This document shows positions 49,870-60,652 of a DNA stretch of 64,000 nucleotides, in pieces (the first letter of the stretch is position 1; the number at the start of each line of letters is the position of its first letter). The translations under genes and the position numbers were made by a program. Source of the stretch: Adineta vaga (taxonomy: Eukaryota > Rotifera); NCBI GenBank assembly GCA_021613535.1, contig CP075493.1, positions 10,788,001 through 10,852,000 of the forward strand, read 5' to 3'. The notes under the pieces are model-generated. The model was given only the letters and a program-made list of their open reading frames with translations, was not told where the DNA came from and did not search any database.

Positions 49870-51217
49870 ATATCATGCACAGCAGATGCAAACTGAATAA
49901 ATTTGTTCAAGTTTTATCATCAGTTTTAATAGGAACCTACATTAACTTTCGATTTTATAGACACAAAAAAATTTGTTCGAGATACACCAGTTATTTTTTA
50001 TCGTACTGTTATATTGTATTTCTGTTACACCACAAATCAATCTTTATTTCACAAATCCGATAAATAAATCAAACAAAAATCTTGATGGTTTACAACATCA
50101 TTGTCTGTATGTTTCGATTGAACTAAAACTTGTAATGAACATATTCATTGCCACAATGATGGAGTCGATGAAGAACATTGTGAGCAGCTTGAAATCAATA
50201 AATGTTATGATAAAAAAATGTGTTGATCCATTATTTATGTGATCTTGTATGTATCCACGAGTATCATCTATAATGCAATCATTATTTTCAAGCATAGATG
50301 AAGATATATCAGATAATTGTTAGTCAACAGTCAAATGTGGTTCAAAGATACCCAAGTCCAATTATGAACATCTTTGCCCAAATATTATTCACATACCATC
50401 CACTCCGATCCTTTGTGATCAAATGCAATTTGCTTACATATGCTTCAATAGTTGTCTTGAGTATTATTTTCCTGACAATTTCAAAATATCTTTGCATGAT
50501 TTTACTTGTTGTCTGTATATAGTCTATTGTATATAGAGAATGTTCCTACATTTCTACATTCTACTGCAATACACATGTCTTATAATTTCAAAATATTCTA
50601 GTATAAACAATTTGAAAATGTATTGTTTAGCATTTGTAACAGATCAGATGATTATCAGTATAGATATTCATCCAAATGTATATCTATCCATTGTCTAACA
50701 GATACTAATACAGACTATTCTTTCTCTTATAAGAAGTCTATCATGCTTAGCAAATGTGTGATATGCAGAAGGATTCAAAACCAATAAGTATCGAAGGACA
50801 AAATGAAATTGAATGTGAATAATGACCATGTTTCCGGCAAATTTTTCTTCGAATGAACGTGTCTGCGTGCCATCCTATCAAACAACGTATGTGTCTACCT
50901 CTTGAAAAAGTAAACAATGGAAATATTGATTGTATAAGCGTTTTTGATGGATGGAGTACATGTGATAGAATCAATTTTCTTATCGTGAAACGATATTCTT
51001 TTATAGTGAAAGTGGTCATTCACTAGTATGTCTCATGCCAATCGAAATTTGTAATAATTTTTATAATTGTATTAAAGGAGATGATGAATTCTTCTGTGAA
51101 GAAAGTGATGTTGCTACATTAGGAATGATAATTGGATTTTCCGGAACTCCTTATATATCGAATTCCCATAGCAGGGTTTTTTGTATTTTCAATCTATTCC
51201 ATATAGTGCTACGTTGA
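49870..51217 (+). pseudogene. relics of a cysteine-rich LDL-receptor class A gene
   Basis: Short blocks on the + strand look like LDL-receptor class A modules but lie in different frames with stops between them: CNEHIHCHNDGVDEEHC (about 50131-50180), SSKCISIHCLTDTNT (about 50663-50710), CHPIKQRMCLPLEKVNNG (about 50865 onward) then IDCISVFDG, and IEICNNFYNCIKGDDEFFC (about 51040-51100). The C...DGxDExxC spacing is the main clue. Multi-module secreted or membrane proteins of this type are common in bdelloids. No continuous gene can be rebuilt, so this is a decayed copy. Confidence 0.45.
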
Positions 51218-51437
51218 AGTTGATTATTGATTCTTCTAATAAATGGTATGATAAATAAAAGAACAAAAACTGGGGTTTAGTTTACACTATTAATAATATA
51301 AGTAAATTATTGCCGTTGAGCTATACTGAATACTAGAACTTCATATTTGTTGCTACTGAATATAATAGCTATTATATATCGTTTAGTCAATTAAGTTTTA
51401 CTTTATTCAAAGTTCTACGTCTTAGCAAATTATTTAT

Positions 51438-52479
51438 TTAATTAAAAGAAATGAGAAAAAATAGTTGTATAATTAGAACGAATGCAATATATATCTTGCA
51501 GAAGTTTTTAGTGGCAGTAGAGTATGTTTCACCTACTGCTTCAATAAATCCATCGCTAATAATTGATCGAAGCCAATCACGATAGGCAGAAACGCGAGTA
51601 TAAACACCGGAATAACGAGGATCAGCGCAACCCATACCAAAACTAGTAATACCAGCCAATATCCAACGCTGTTGTTTTGGTTCATAGCGCATCAGTGGAC
51701 CTCCGGAATCACCCTGACATGTATCTAAATTAAAAGTTGGAAGTCAAATTTAATATATTTCGTAGTTCTATTATTTTACCTTTACCACCACCATCTACAC
51801 CAGCACAAAACTGTGTATTCGAATTCGTGATAAATTCTGTACATCTTTCATCGTGAACCGATATTGCCTTAACTGTCACTTGTTGCAAATGAAGATCATC
51901 TGGTATTGGTTCATTACCATGCTTCAATCGACCCCATCCAATTGCTACAAGCGATGCTGAATCACCAGGATAAGTAGTACATTCTTACTTACTGATTCTA
52001 TACGAGGAATACACAGACGAGCAAGAAGACTTTCACTAGAAATATCAAGTGATTCGTTTAGTCGAAGCACCGCAATATCATGTAGCTGCGATGATTTGTT
52101 ATATTCTGGATGACTATACACCCTATTGATTGAACGTTGCTGGACTCCTGCGTTATCAGTCGGACAATCGATTTATTCCAGTAACTATCTTTGTTACTTC
52201 CGTGAAATCTATATTGGTGACACAATGAGCAGCTGTGATTATGTGCAGTGGTGAGACAATTGTTCCAGTGCAAAAATGACCTCCAAATAAAAATTGCAAT
52301 GATACAGCCCATCCCCAACTGTATGGAAATGCATCTTCACCACCTACTATTTTAGATATGTGAACGTTGGTTTTTGAACATCCACAGTCAACGGTTTGAT
52401 TACATCTGTGGATGATCGATGAGCTCAAATGTACGTTATATACGACGAGAACTAGCAATAAAGTTTTCCTGTATCCCAT
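51438..52479 (-). pseudogene. trypsin-like serine protease with frame breaks
   Basis: The likely start at 52479 gives a signal peptide (MGYRKTLLLVLVVYNVHLSSS). Chymotrypsin-family landmarks are all present: activation site KIVGGEDAFPYSWGWAVSLQ, TAAHC, DIAVLRL, AIGWGRLKHG, DTCQGDSGGPLM and GVYTRVSAYRDWL. The catalytic His, Asp and Ser are kept. The frame changes at about 52155 (after GINRLSD) and again near 51985, where a donor-like GTAAGTAAG remains without a usable acceptor. A proper intron (about 51777-51727) precedes the Ser exon. The C-terminus is hydrophobic (IYIAFVLIIQLFFLISF), suggesting a membrane or GPI anchor. It is either a young pseudogene or a gene with two sequence errors. Confidence 0.7.
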
Positions 52480-53231
52480 CAAGAATGCAGAAGTGTTATT
52501 GTTATTAATACTTCCAGTTTCTCTGATACCCACTTTGTATTTATATATAATTCATTCGGAGAGCTTAAAAAAATATTTGCAAATATCGTTTTCTTCTTTT
52601 CGACTAGCTCTTATGTACAATCCAGTGTATTAAACATATTCAAAACAGGTCACGATGCGTTTTAATCTTTGTTAGAAAATATTTTTTCTTTCAAACAAAT
52701 ATATGAAAAACAACACTGAGTAAACTCAACAGAAATCAGATACGTCCAATGCATTAAATGTTGTAATACATACGACAACAGAAAATCATGAACTCAAATA
52801 CGTGATATATTTGTTGATATATTACTCTCACATATCCCAAGAAAGATTCTGCTGTGAAAATCTTAGAATATGTTGACGATTGGATATAAGTACATTCGTA
52901 TTCACAAGGTTAAATTTCAAGTAGGATTCTTTCTTTGTTCTGTCTCTTAGCTTATAGATTTATGAGAAAAAAGACAAATAGAAAAAGAACAGAAAAAGAA
53001 AAAACATGACGCATCTGAAATTGCACAACTCAATCGTCATTATTTCTTTCCATTCTGTATTTTGAAGATGGCTGAACAAGTTTTGCACGATTACCTCCTT
53101 GTTGATGATTTCTTTCTATATTCTTTCGTGTTCTTTCACACCCGCTAGTATATAAACAGATGTGAAATATGATCTAGCACAATAGACATCAATCGTGAAG
53201 GTAAGGATAAGGTGCTCATATTAACTTTACT
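52480..53231. other. divergent promoter region
   Basis: Spacer between the protease and the archaemetzincin gene. A TATATAAAC at about 53150 lies 80 bases upstream of the archaemetzincin start and could be a TATA box. Confidence 0.4.
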
Positions 53232-54433
53232 ATGTCAAAAAAACGTCAGCGAAAACCTGTGCCATTTGCTCGTGGTTTTAAAGTGCCAGCGCAATCCGAT
53301 ATTCATAAGGCCTTAGGCGCATTTGATAATACTACACTCAGTGGAGTTTTTGATGAAAGATTTTATGAAACATTCGATGGTTTATCTTCTCCAAAGAAAC
53401 CATGGGATTGGCTTGCACAATATACTGAACGAGGACAAACATATGCAGAACATCTTCAACTCTCTCGAACTCTTCATACACCAGCTTCTTCACATCGAAA
53501 CTCAATTTATCTTACAATACTCGGCGAAGTTAATTCAACAATATTCGATATTGATAGTTTAGTTGATTATACGCAACGTTATTTTCAAATACCAGTTAAA
53601 TTGATTCATCCATTTACTAATTTTCAATTTGATGATAAAACACATGAATGGTCATGTCAAAATACTGGTGATAAAATTCGTACTATCAATCTGTATACAC
53701 GATACGATGACAAATCAAAGCATTCGCAAATACATGTTTCTAGTATTTTGAACGCTTTGACAAAAGTTGTACCAAATGATGCACGATGTCTTGTTGCCTT
53801 GACAATGTGTGATCTTTATAGTGATGATACTGATCTATTTATTGCTGGTTTAGCTCGAGGAAATAATCGTGTTGCCGTTTTTTCTCTCTATCGTTATGAT
53901 CCATACTTATCATTTAATGAATCTGATTGGTTTAGTTGTAAGATAAAAATAGGTTCAAAATCAAAGAGTGCAGTTGAAAAACGACGAAATTTATTATTGC
54001 TAAGAGCTTGTCGATTGTTGACACATGAAATTTGTCATCTATTTGGAATTGCTCATTGTATTTATTATTCTTGTCTTATGAATGGAAGTGGACATTTAGG
54101 TAAGTACATTATATATTCTCGTTAAAAAACACATGCCAATCATCTTCATGTATAGATGAAGATTTCAGTCAACCATTATTTGAATGTCCAATTGATTTAC
54201 GAAAACTTCATACATTGATCGAATTCAATATTCACGAAAGATACGAACAATTGCTTGAATTTTTCAAAACACATAATTTTGATAATGAAATGAGAATTCT
54301 TCAAATCAAACTCAATGTTATAAATCATTCAATCGATTCCGATACTTCTTCTACAAAGAGAAAACGTGGTCGTCATATCAATACGGACGAGATTGATGAA
54401 TCACATTCATCAATAAAACATACAAAATGTTAA
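53232..54433 (+). CDS. AMZ2: archaemetzincin, zinc metalloprotease (AMZ2-like)
   Basis: Two exons, 53232-54099 and 54156-54433, about 381 residues. The active site reads HEICHLFGIAHCIYYSC then LMNGS, the archaemetzincin form of HExxHxxGxxH followed by C-x4-C-x-M. A further Cys follows in FECPIDLRKL, where the family has its zinc-binding CxxC; only one Cys of that pair is obvious. Upstream are TILGEVNSTIFDIDSLVDY and the CDLYSDDTDLFIAGLA region typical of AMZ proteins. The start MSKKRQRKP is basic, and so is the tail (STKRKRGRHI), which may be a nuclear signal. The family are zinc aminopeptidase-like enzymes with poorly known substrates. AATAAAG follows the stop at about 54471. Confidence 0.88.
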
Positions 54434-54671
54434 TATTTTCATATCGTATAGACATATTTATTTGTTATGAAATAAAGATGTACTAATAACAGCATAATTC
54501 ATTGAAGACTAAAAGTCTGGTCTAAAATCTGTAAAACAAATTGTTCATTCATATTCCAATAATGTATATGAACCTTGTCACTACGAACTATGGTGTGTCG
54601 ATCTTTGAACAAGAATCGAATTTATAAGTGCTTACAATGAATACGAATTTTTATTAAAAGAATTTAAAAAA

Positions 54672-56338
54672 TTATGATCGTTTTTGAATTTTAACAAGAA
54701 CAGCTTTCGGTTGACGAACTACATGTACCTCTTGAAGTTCGAATTTCTCTTTAATATGTTCACCAGGTACAATCTCATATTGACGAAGAAGGTCGATAAG
54801 ACATAATTTAATTTCCATTAAAGCAAATCGCATGCCAATACAATTTCTTGGACCTTGACCAAATGAAAAAAATGCCATTCGATGTCTTTCAGTCAAATGA
54901 CGTTCAGGTATAAATTCATATGGATCATCAGGACCCCAAAGATCTTTCGAATAATGTAATGAAAATATATCAGGTTGAATTATTGAACCTTTTTCAACAG
55001 AATAACCGCAAATAGTTGTATCTTTTGAACACACTCGTGACATTGCTGTTGTACCGATCGGATACATTCTTAAGACTTCTCGTACAAATACGTCCAAATA
55101 ATCCATTCGATTGATTTTCTCATCAGATTTATCTTCATGAATTTCATGTGCATCAATAACACTTCTTATTTTTTTTTGAAATTCAGGCTTTGTAGCCAAA
55201 ACGTATGTACAGTAACTCAATGCTGTTGCTGTTGTTTCATAACCAGCTGCTAAAAATAAGAAGACATTACTAATTAATTCGCTTTGACGAATGTGATGAG
55301 CGAGATGTTCTTCATCAACATTGTCCTAAAGAAAAGAAAATGAATTATTGAAAAGAATATATATGTGGTAACTAACGTTAATCGATTCTTTAGTCGTCGA
55401 ATTGATCATTAGTTGAAGGAGATCAACACGAGGATTTGTTTCATGTAAATCAATTCGTGTCTTGATAATATCGGTAACATGTGTCAAAAACCAGAAACGT
55501 GGATTTTCTTTTACACTCTTGACAAATTTATGTGCTAAGATTTGCAATATAATTTCAGTTAATGCTATATATTTTAATAATGGAGTAAGCCATGGAAATA
55601 ATTTACTAATTCGAACTTTCCAATGTTTTTCGGTGTTATCTGCAAACAGTAGTTCACCTTTTTGAATGTATTCGTTATTAACATCCTCTTGCAGATTTGT
55701 ATCAAGTCCAAATGCACATCGACCTTTGAACAACAACAACGACAATCATACTTTTCTTTTTTAGATCAAATAATTGTGGAACTTACAAATGATATCCATC
55801 GTTAAACGTTTATACAATGTACAAATATTGAATTCTTCTTTTTCATTTTCAAGTTGTTTTAATTTGTTCATTAATGATTGAAGACATTGATTCATCAATG
55901 GTGTCATTAGTTTCAATTTCATTGATGAAAATGTGGGATTAATAACACGACGTTGTCGACGCCATTGATGACCACTTGACGCAAATAGATTGAGATCTTG
56001 TTTCTTTTGTAATAATACTGTAAGTGGAAGATGTCGAGAATGAAATGCTGAAAATTGTTTGATATAAACTTCATCGAGAAATTCAACATCGGATACGACA
56101 TAAATGGGACGAGTGCCTTCGAAAATGCCATAGATAGAACCATATGTTTGAGTCCATTTTTGTAATTGAAGAGAAACAGAGTGAACAAACCAAAGAATCC
56201 GATAATGACCGAAGAAAAAGTCAGGAACTGGTCCAGGAATACCAAGTTGTTTGAAATAGTCATATTTAAGTTTTAGATTCCATAAATATATAATGACTAA
56301 TCTCCGAAAGAAATGAGAAGAGAGATAGTCAACGACAT
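54672..56338 (-). CDS. cytochrome P450, CYP3-clan-like
   Basis: The complement shows a microsomal P450: LGIPGPVPDFFFGHYR near the start, SSGHQWRRQRRVINPTFS (helix C), AGYETTATALSYCTYVL (helix I oxygen-binding), EVLRMYP (ExxR) and FSFGQGPRNCIGMRF (heme ligand Cys). Introns lie at about 55794-55726, 55379-55325 and elsewhere. The best start is the ATG at 56338 (MSLTISLLISF, a membrane anchor), but the anchor joins RRLVIIYLW only after a one-base shift at about 56305, so the 5' end is uncertain or broken. The ending VHVVRQPKAVLVKIQKRS fits full length. It is likely a monooxygenase for xenobiotics or lipids at the ER. Confidence 0.85.
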
Positions 56339-57495
56339 TCGTTTAAGTGGCGAAAGAAAACAGTCGACGAGTAAAAATATTTTGATTACTTCGATTAATA
56401 TATAGATACGACCATGAAATGCTTGAGTGAATCAAGGTAATATATTTAGATTCTATATTTCGTTTGGGTCATGAATATATATCTAAATATTACAATTATA
56501 AAAGCAATAGCAAAAACGTGTAGCTTATCCTAGATCGATAAAACATTAATTATACTGTTTTTGTTATTTGAGTGATGCAATGGTAAATTCGAGAAGAACT
56601 TAGTTATTTTTAACTATAAAATACAAATCATGGAATCATTTCGGGTCATAAGGAAATATTTCTATCATTGTCGAACATATCGTTTCATTTGCTCGCAATA
56701 ACTAATACAATAATGTTCGAATAATTGCGATGAGCAATCTCAGAAATCCTCCCTTTGCGAATATTGATCGTTGAACACAAACGATACTGTATGCAAGCAG
56801 CACTAATGTGTCATCCGGTGTGAATTATACGCATAAATAGCACGTGAAACCAATTCAAGATACTTCATTAAAAGTATTGTGAATGATCCTAAATATTCAA
56901 GGGATTAGACAAAAATAACGATTCATCTATGTTTTCATTATTTGCCCTTGTGTCTTACACAGGTTTACGCGAAATATTGCTGATCGAGTAATCTTATATG
57001 ATGAGTTTGATACATTAAAGCGGATAATATCTCTCCATACGAATGATCAAAATAAACTCTTATACAATGGAGATTCAAATTTTAATTCATTTATTTCACC
57101 AATTTTGAAAGAAAAATATACATTCTTCTATAGTTGTTTTTTTTTCTACTTGCCACAATGAAGAAGAAAGGTATACTACGTAATAATCATATCCTTGAAA
57201 ACATCCATACTTTTTCAATAACAATGTTTCATCATCGGTTAACAGTATTAAAATAAAATGAGCATGGAGAACAATAAAAAGAAGCATCGGGACATTATTC
57301 ACATACGATTTCAAATTAGAAAAAAAGGACATTGAATTTATCATATGCTTTCAGTTTCTTGAGAAAAAAAGCAGATGTCGAATAAGTATTTGATTTATTT
57401 TTTCTTATTTATCTCTTCGATTTTCAAGCAATAAATATTCGTACCAGAAAATCTCATCGTAATAGTTAGATCATTACTCAAGAATTGTCGAAAGA
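56339..57495. other. divergent promoter region, AT-rich
   Basis: About 1.16 kb between the P450 and the mannanase gene. An 82-codon frame on the complement has no family feature. No repeat is seen. Confidence 0.4.
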
Positions 57496-59020
57496 ATGAA
57501 AGCACTAATTTTCATCCTGGGCACAATTCTCTTCTTGTCGAACTGCAACAATGCAGCATCTAATGTTCAACCATTGAATTACAAGAATAATGTACATTCG
57601 GTTTTGGTAAGCATATAGAAATAAATGAAATCCTAATTGAACTGTAATTCTTTCCTTTAAGGAACACACGACAAACACATCTGATCATGAAGATCTCTTG
57701 ATAGAAAGGGCGGTAAGCAGCAATTTGGCTGTAGGCAAACCGTCTTATGCCTCATCTACAGACGATGCGACGAACAGACCGGCTCGCATGGCTTTTGATG
57801 GTAATAGTGGTACACGATGGTCGTCCGCTTACGCAAATGAACAGTGGATATATGTAGATTTGGGTTCGATCAAACCAATTACAAGTGTTGTACTTCGGTG
57901 GGATACCGCATACGCGCTGATGTTTCAAATTCAAACTTCCAATGACGAATCAACTTGGAACACGGTGTATAATAACTACAGTGGAAATGGTGGTACGAAT
58001 ACCATCGCTCTATCCACTAGTGCTCGATACGTGAAAATGTATGCTTGGCAGAGAGCCACTCAATGGGGTTACTCACTGTGGGAAATGGAGGTATGGGGTA
58101 CAGTTACGAATCCACCTTCTGGACCGATCACTGTGCTCGATTATTTTAGAAGTATTAGCGGTCGACAAACTGTGATTGGTATTCATAATCGAGAGCCTAA
58201 CTCATCCCCTGCGATGCAGACCAATAGAATTAACAGTATCACGGGTCGTTGGCCAGCACTGTGGAGTGGTGATCTACTTTTTACTTCGGATGATGTTAAC
58301 AATCGATGGACAATGATTAATGAAGCATTGAATCAGTGGAGAGGTGGTTCAATTGTTCATATTATGATGCATGTCGTTCCTCCTACTCAATCCGAACCTG
58401 GTAACTGGGACGGTGGTGTCGTCAGTCGTCTGAGTGATGCTCAGTGGCATGATCTGATCACGAACGGTGGTACACTGAACAGAGCCTGGAAAATACGATT
58501 AGATAACTATGCACAATATTTGCTATATTTAAAAGATAAAGGTGTCCAAATTTTATTTAGACCATTCCACGAAATGAATCAAGGCGTTTTCTGGTGGGGT
58601 GGTAGAGCAGGTTCAAGTGGAACTGCAGCCTTGTATCGTTTGACGCGTGATTATCTTGTTAATACGAAAGGTTTGACAAATCTTATCTGGGTTTGGAATA
58701 TGCAAGATTTAGATCTCAACTGGAGTGTTTATAATCCTGGAAACAATTATTGGGATATTTTCTCACTTGACGTCTACAATGGAGATGGTTTTACCATTCA
58801 GAAATATAATACAGCTAGAAGCGTTGCCAGTGGTAAACCAATGGCAATTGGTGAATGTGCTACATTACCGACTTCGACTCAATTAGCATCTCAACAAAGC
58901 TGGGCTTTCGTTATGAGTTGGGCAGAACTTACTTTCAGTAGCAATACAAATTCACAAATTCAAGCTCTCTACAGCGCGTCAAATATCATCACAAAGGACA
59001 AATTACCAAAATTTGTTTGA
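57496..59020 (+). CDS. secreted GH26 endo-beta-mannanase with discoidin/CBM32 domain
   Basis: Exon 1 (57496-57606) encodes a signal peptide (MKALIFILGTILFLSNCNNA). After one intron, exon 2 (57662-59020) has a F5/8 type C (CBM32-like) domain at about residues 50-180: NLAVGKPSYASSTDDATN, AFDGNSGTRWSSAY, WIYVDLGSIKPITSV, YVKMYAW and WGYSLWEMEVWG. The GH26 barrel follows: VIGIHNREPN, acid/base Glu in RPFHEMNQ (about residue 341), FWWGG, LIWVWNMQD and nucleophile Glu in AIGECAT (about residue 435). Total 489 residues. GH26 enzymes cut beta-1,4-mannan backbones. Few introns and visibly higher GC than neighbours suggest transfer from bacteria or fungi. The next gene is an alpha-galactosidase, which fits a galactomannan role. 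Confidence 0.92.
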
Positions 59021-59253
59021 AGGTGATCTCATACGCTTTTAAAATCCTTTCATATAAATATATATTGAATGTGAAAGTATATGTCTTCGTGGTGTACTCC
59101 TCAATTAGAATATGTAAAGATTGAAAGCTTATCATCCAGAAAAAAAGGTGTGCTTTCTGATAAGAATCATCACTTACAAAGTTGTTATAAAAGAAAGTAT
59201 ATATCGTTGAGGTAAAACAAAAAAAGGTTTTTTATGACTTCTTCTCAACTGTA

Positions 59254-60543
59254 ATGATATTTGCGACCGTCTTAGTGTTTTTATTGTGGATACATCCACT
59301 CGTAATATTAAGTTTAAATAATGGTTTAGCATTGACGCCTCCGATGGGTTGGTCTACTTGGAATGTTTTTCATTGTGATTACAATGAAACAGATATTATG
59401 GGAATAGCTGACACCATGGTTGCTAGTGGCATGCTATCTGCAGGTTATAAATATTTGAATATCGATGATTGCTGGGAAGCGTCATCTCGTGATCCAGTCA
59501 GTGGAATGTTAAAATATAATGAAACAAGATTTCCACATGGAATGTTAGCACTCGCAGATTATATTCATTCGAAAGGTTTACTCTTTGGAATGTATACAAG
59601 TTCAGGTGAATGGACTTGTCAAAACTATCCGGGCTCCTGGCAACATGAATATCTGGATGCAGCATTATTTGCCAGTTGGAAAGTTGATTTTGTCAAATTA
59701 GATTGTTGCCACCAGGATAATGTGAAAGATCGTGCGACGGCATTTACACGTTGGTCACAAGCATTGATGTCACAAAATCGTTCTATTCTCTATAGTTGTG
59801 ATAGTGATGAATTGATATTAAATGAAAATAATCAAGAATTTCCATTTCAATGGGCACCTAATTATTGTAACATGGCTCGAATTTGGTGGGATATCTCCGA
59901 TAGATGGGAATCTACGATGAATATCATAGATCACGTTGCAAATATTTACTATGCTTCTCAACCAGGATATTGGAATGATTTAGATATTTTAACTGTCGGC
60001 TTAGATCGACAAACATTGATAGAATATACTTCACAATTTTCATTATGGGCTCTTATTAGTTCACCATTAATTGCTGGAAATGATATTAGAAAAATGAGTA
60101 AAGAAGTAGCCAATATTCTTACGAATAGAGAAGTGATTGCTGTTAATCAAGATAAACTACGACGATCAGCAAATATGATACATCGAGCATTAGATGGATC
60201 TTATGAAGTATGGGCAAAACCGATTTATCATGAGAATATGTCACAGATTCATACAGTGAATAATTCACCACGTTTTACTCCATTGCCATTTCATGCTGTG
60301 GTCCTATTAAATCGTCGAGATATGGTATCAAATATAACTCTAGAATTCAATGATCTATTTGATCATCGTTTAAATCCTCATCCACCCACGCCTACTTGGA
60401 CTGCTAGTATACGAGATCTATGGCTTCATCAAGATTTAGGTCAATTTATCGAGACATGGACAGCTACGGATGTTCCTGGACATGGTATACGAATGATTAC
60501 AGTTCTATTAGTGAATGCCACCAATCATCTATATGTGTCTTGA
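59254..60543 (+). CDS. secreted GH27 alpha-galactosidase
   Basis: A single exon of 429 residues starting with a signal peptide (MIFATVLVFLLWIHPLVILS). Conserved GH27 motifs: LALTPPMGWSTWN, YLNIDDCWE, FGMYTSSGEWTC, nucleophile Asp in VDFVKLDCC, general acid/base Asp in the ARIWWDISDRW region, GYWNDLDILTVG, and FSLWALISSPLIAGNDIRKM. The C-terminal beta domain ends IRDLWLHQDLGQFIETWTA. The enzyme removes terminal alpha-galactose. It lies 230 bp after the GH26 mannanase on the same strand and converges with a second GH27 gene on the other strand. The lack of introns contrasts with its neighbours and suggests recent acquisition or a retrocopy. Confidence 0.92.
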   Translation: MIFATVLVFLLWIHPLVILSLNNGLALTPPMGWSTWNVFHCDYNETDIMGIADTMVASGMLSAGYKYLNIDDCWEASSRDPVSGMLKYNETRFPHGMLALADYIHSKGLLFGMYTSSGEWTCQNYPGSWQHEYLDAALFASWKVDFVKLDCCHQDNVKDRATAFTRWSQALMSQNRSILYSCDSDELILNENNQEFPFQWAPNYCNMARIWWDISDRWESTMNIIDHVANIYYASQPGYWNDLDILTVGLDRQTLIEYTSQFSLWALISSPLIAGNDIRKMSKEVANILTNREVIAVNQDKLRRSANMIHRALDGSYEVWAKPIYHENMSQIHTVNNSPRFTPLPFHAVVLLNRRDMVSNITLEFNDLFDHRLNPHPPTPTWTASIRDLWLHQDLGQFIETWTATDVPGHGIRMITVLLVNATNHLYVS

Positions 60544-60652
60544 TTTTTTTTTAATGTATTTGGTAATTCTTAGACAGAATATAAATTATATAGTGTGCAC
60601 ATAAAAGCAATACACAAAAAACTGTCAATATGAAAAAATAAAGAATTCATCT

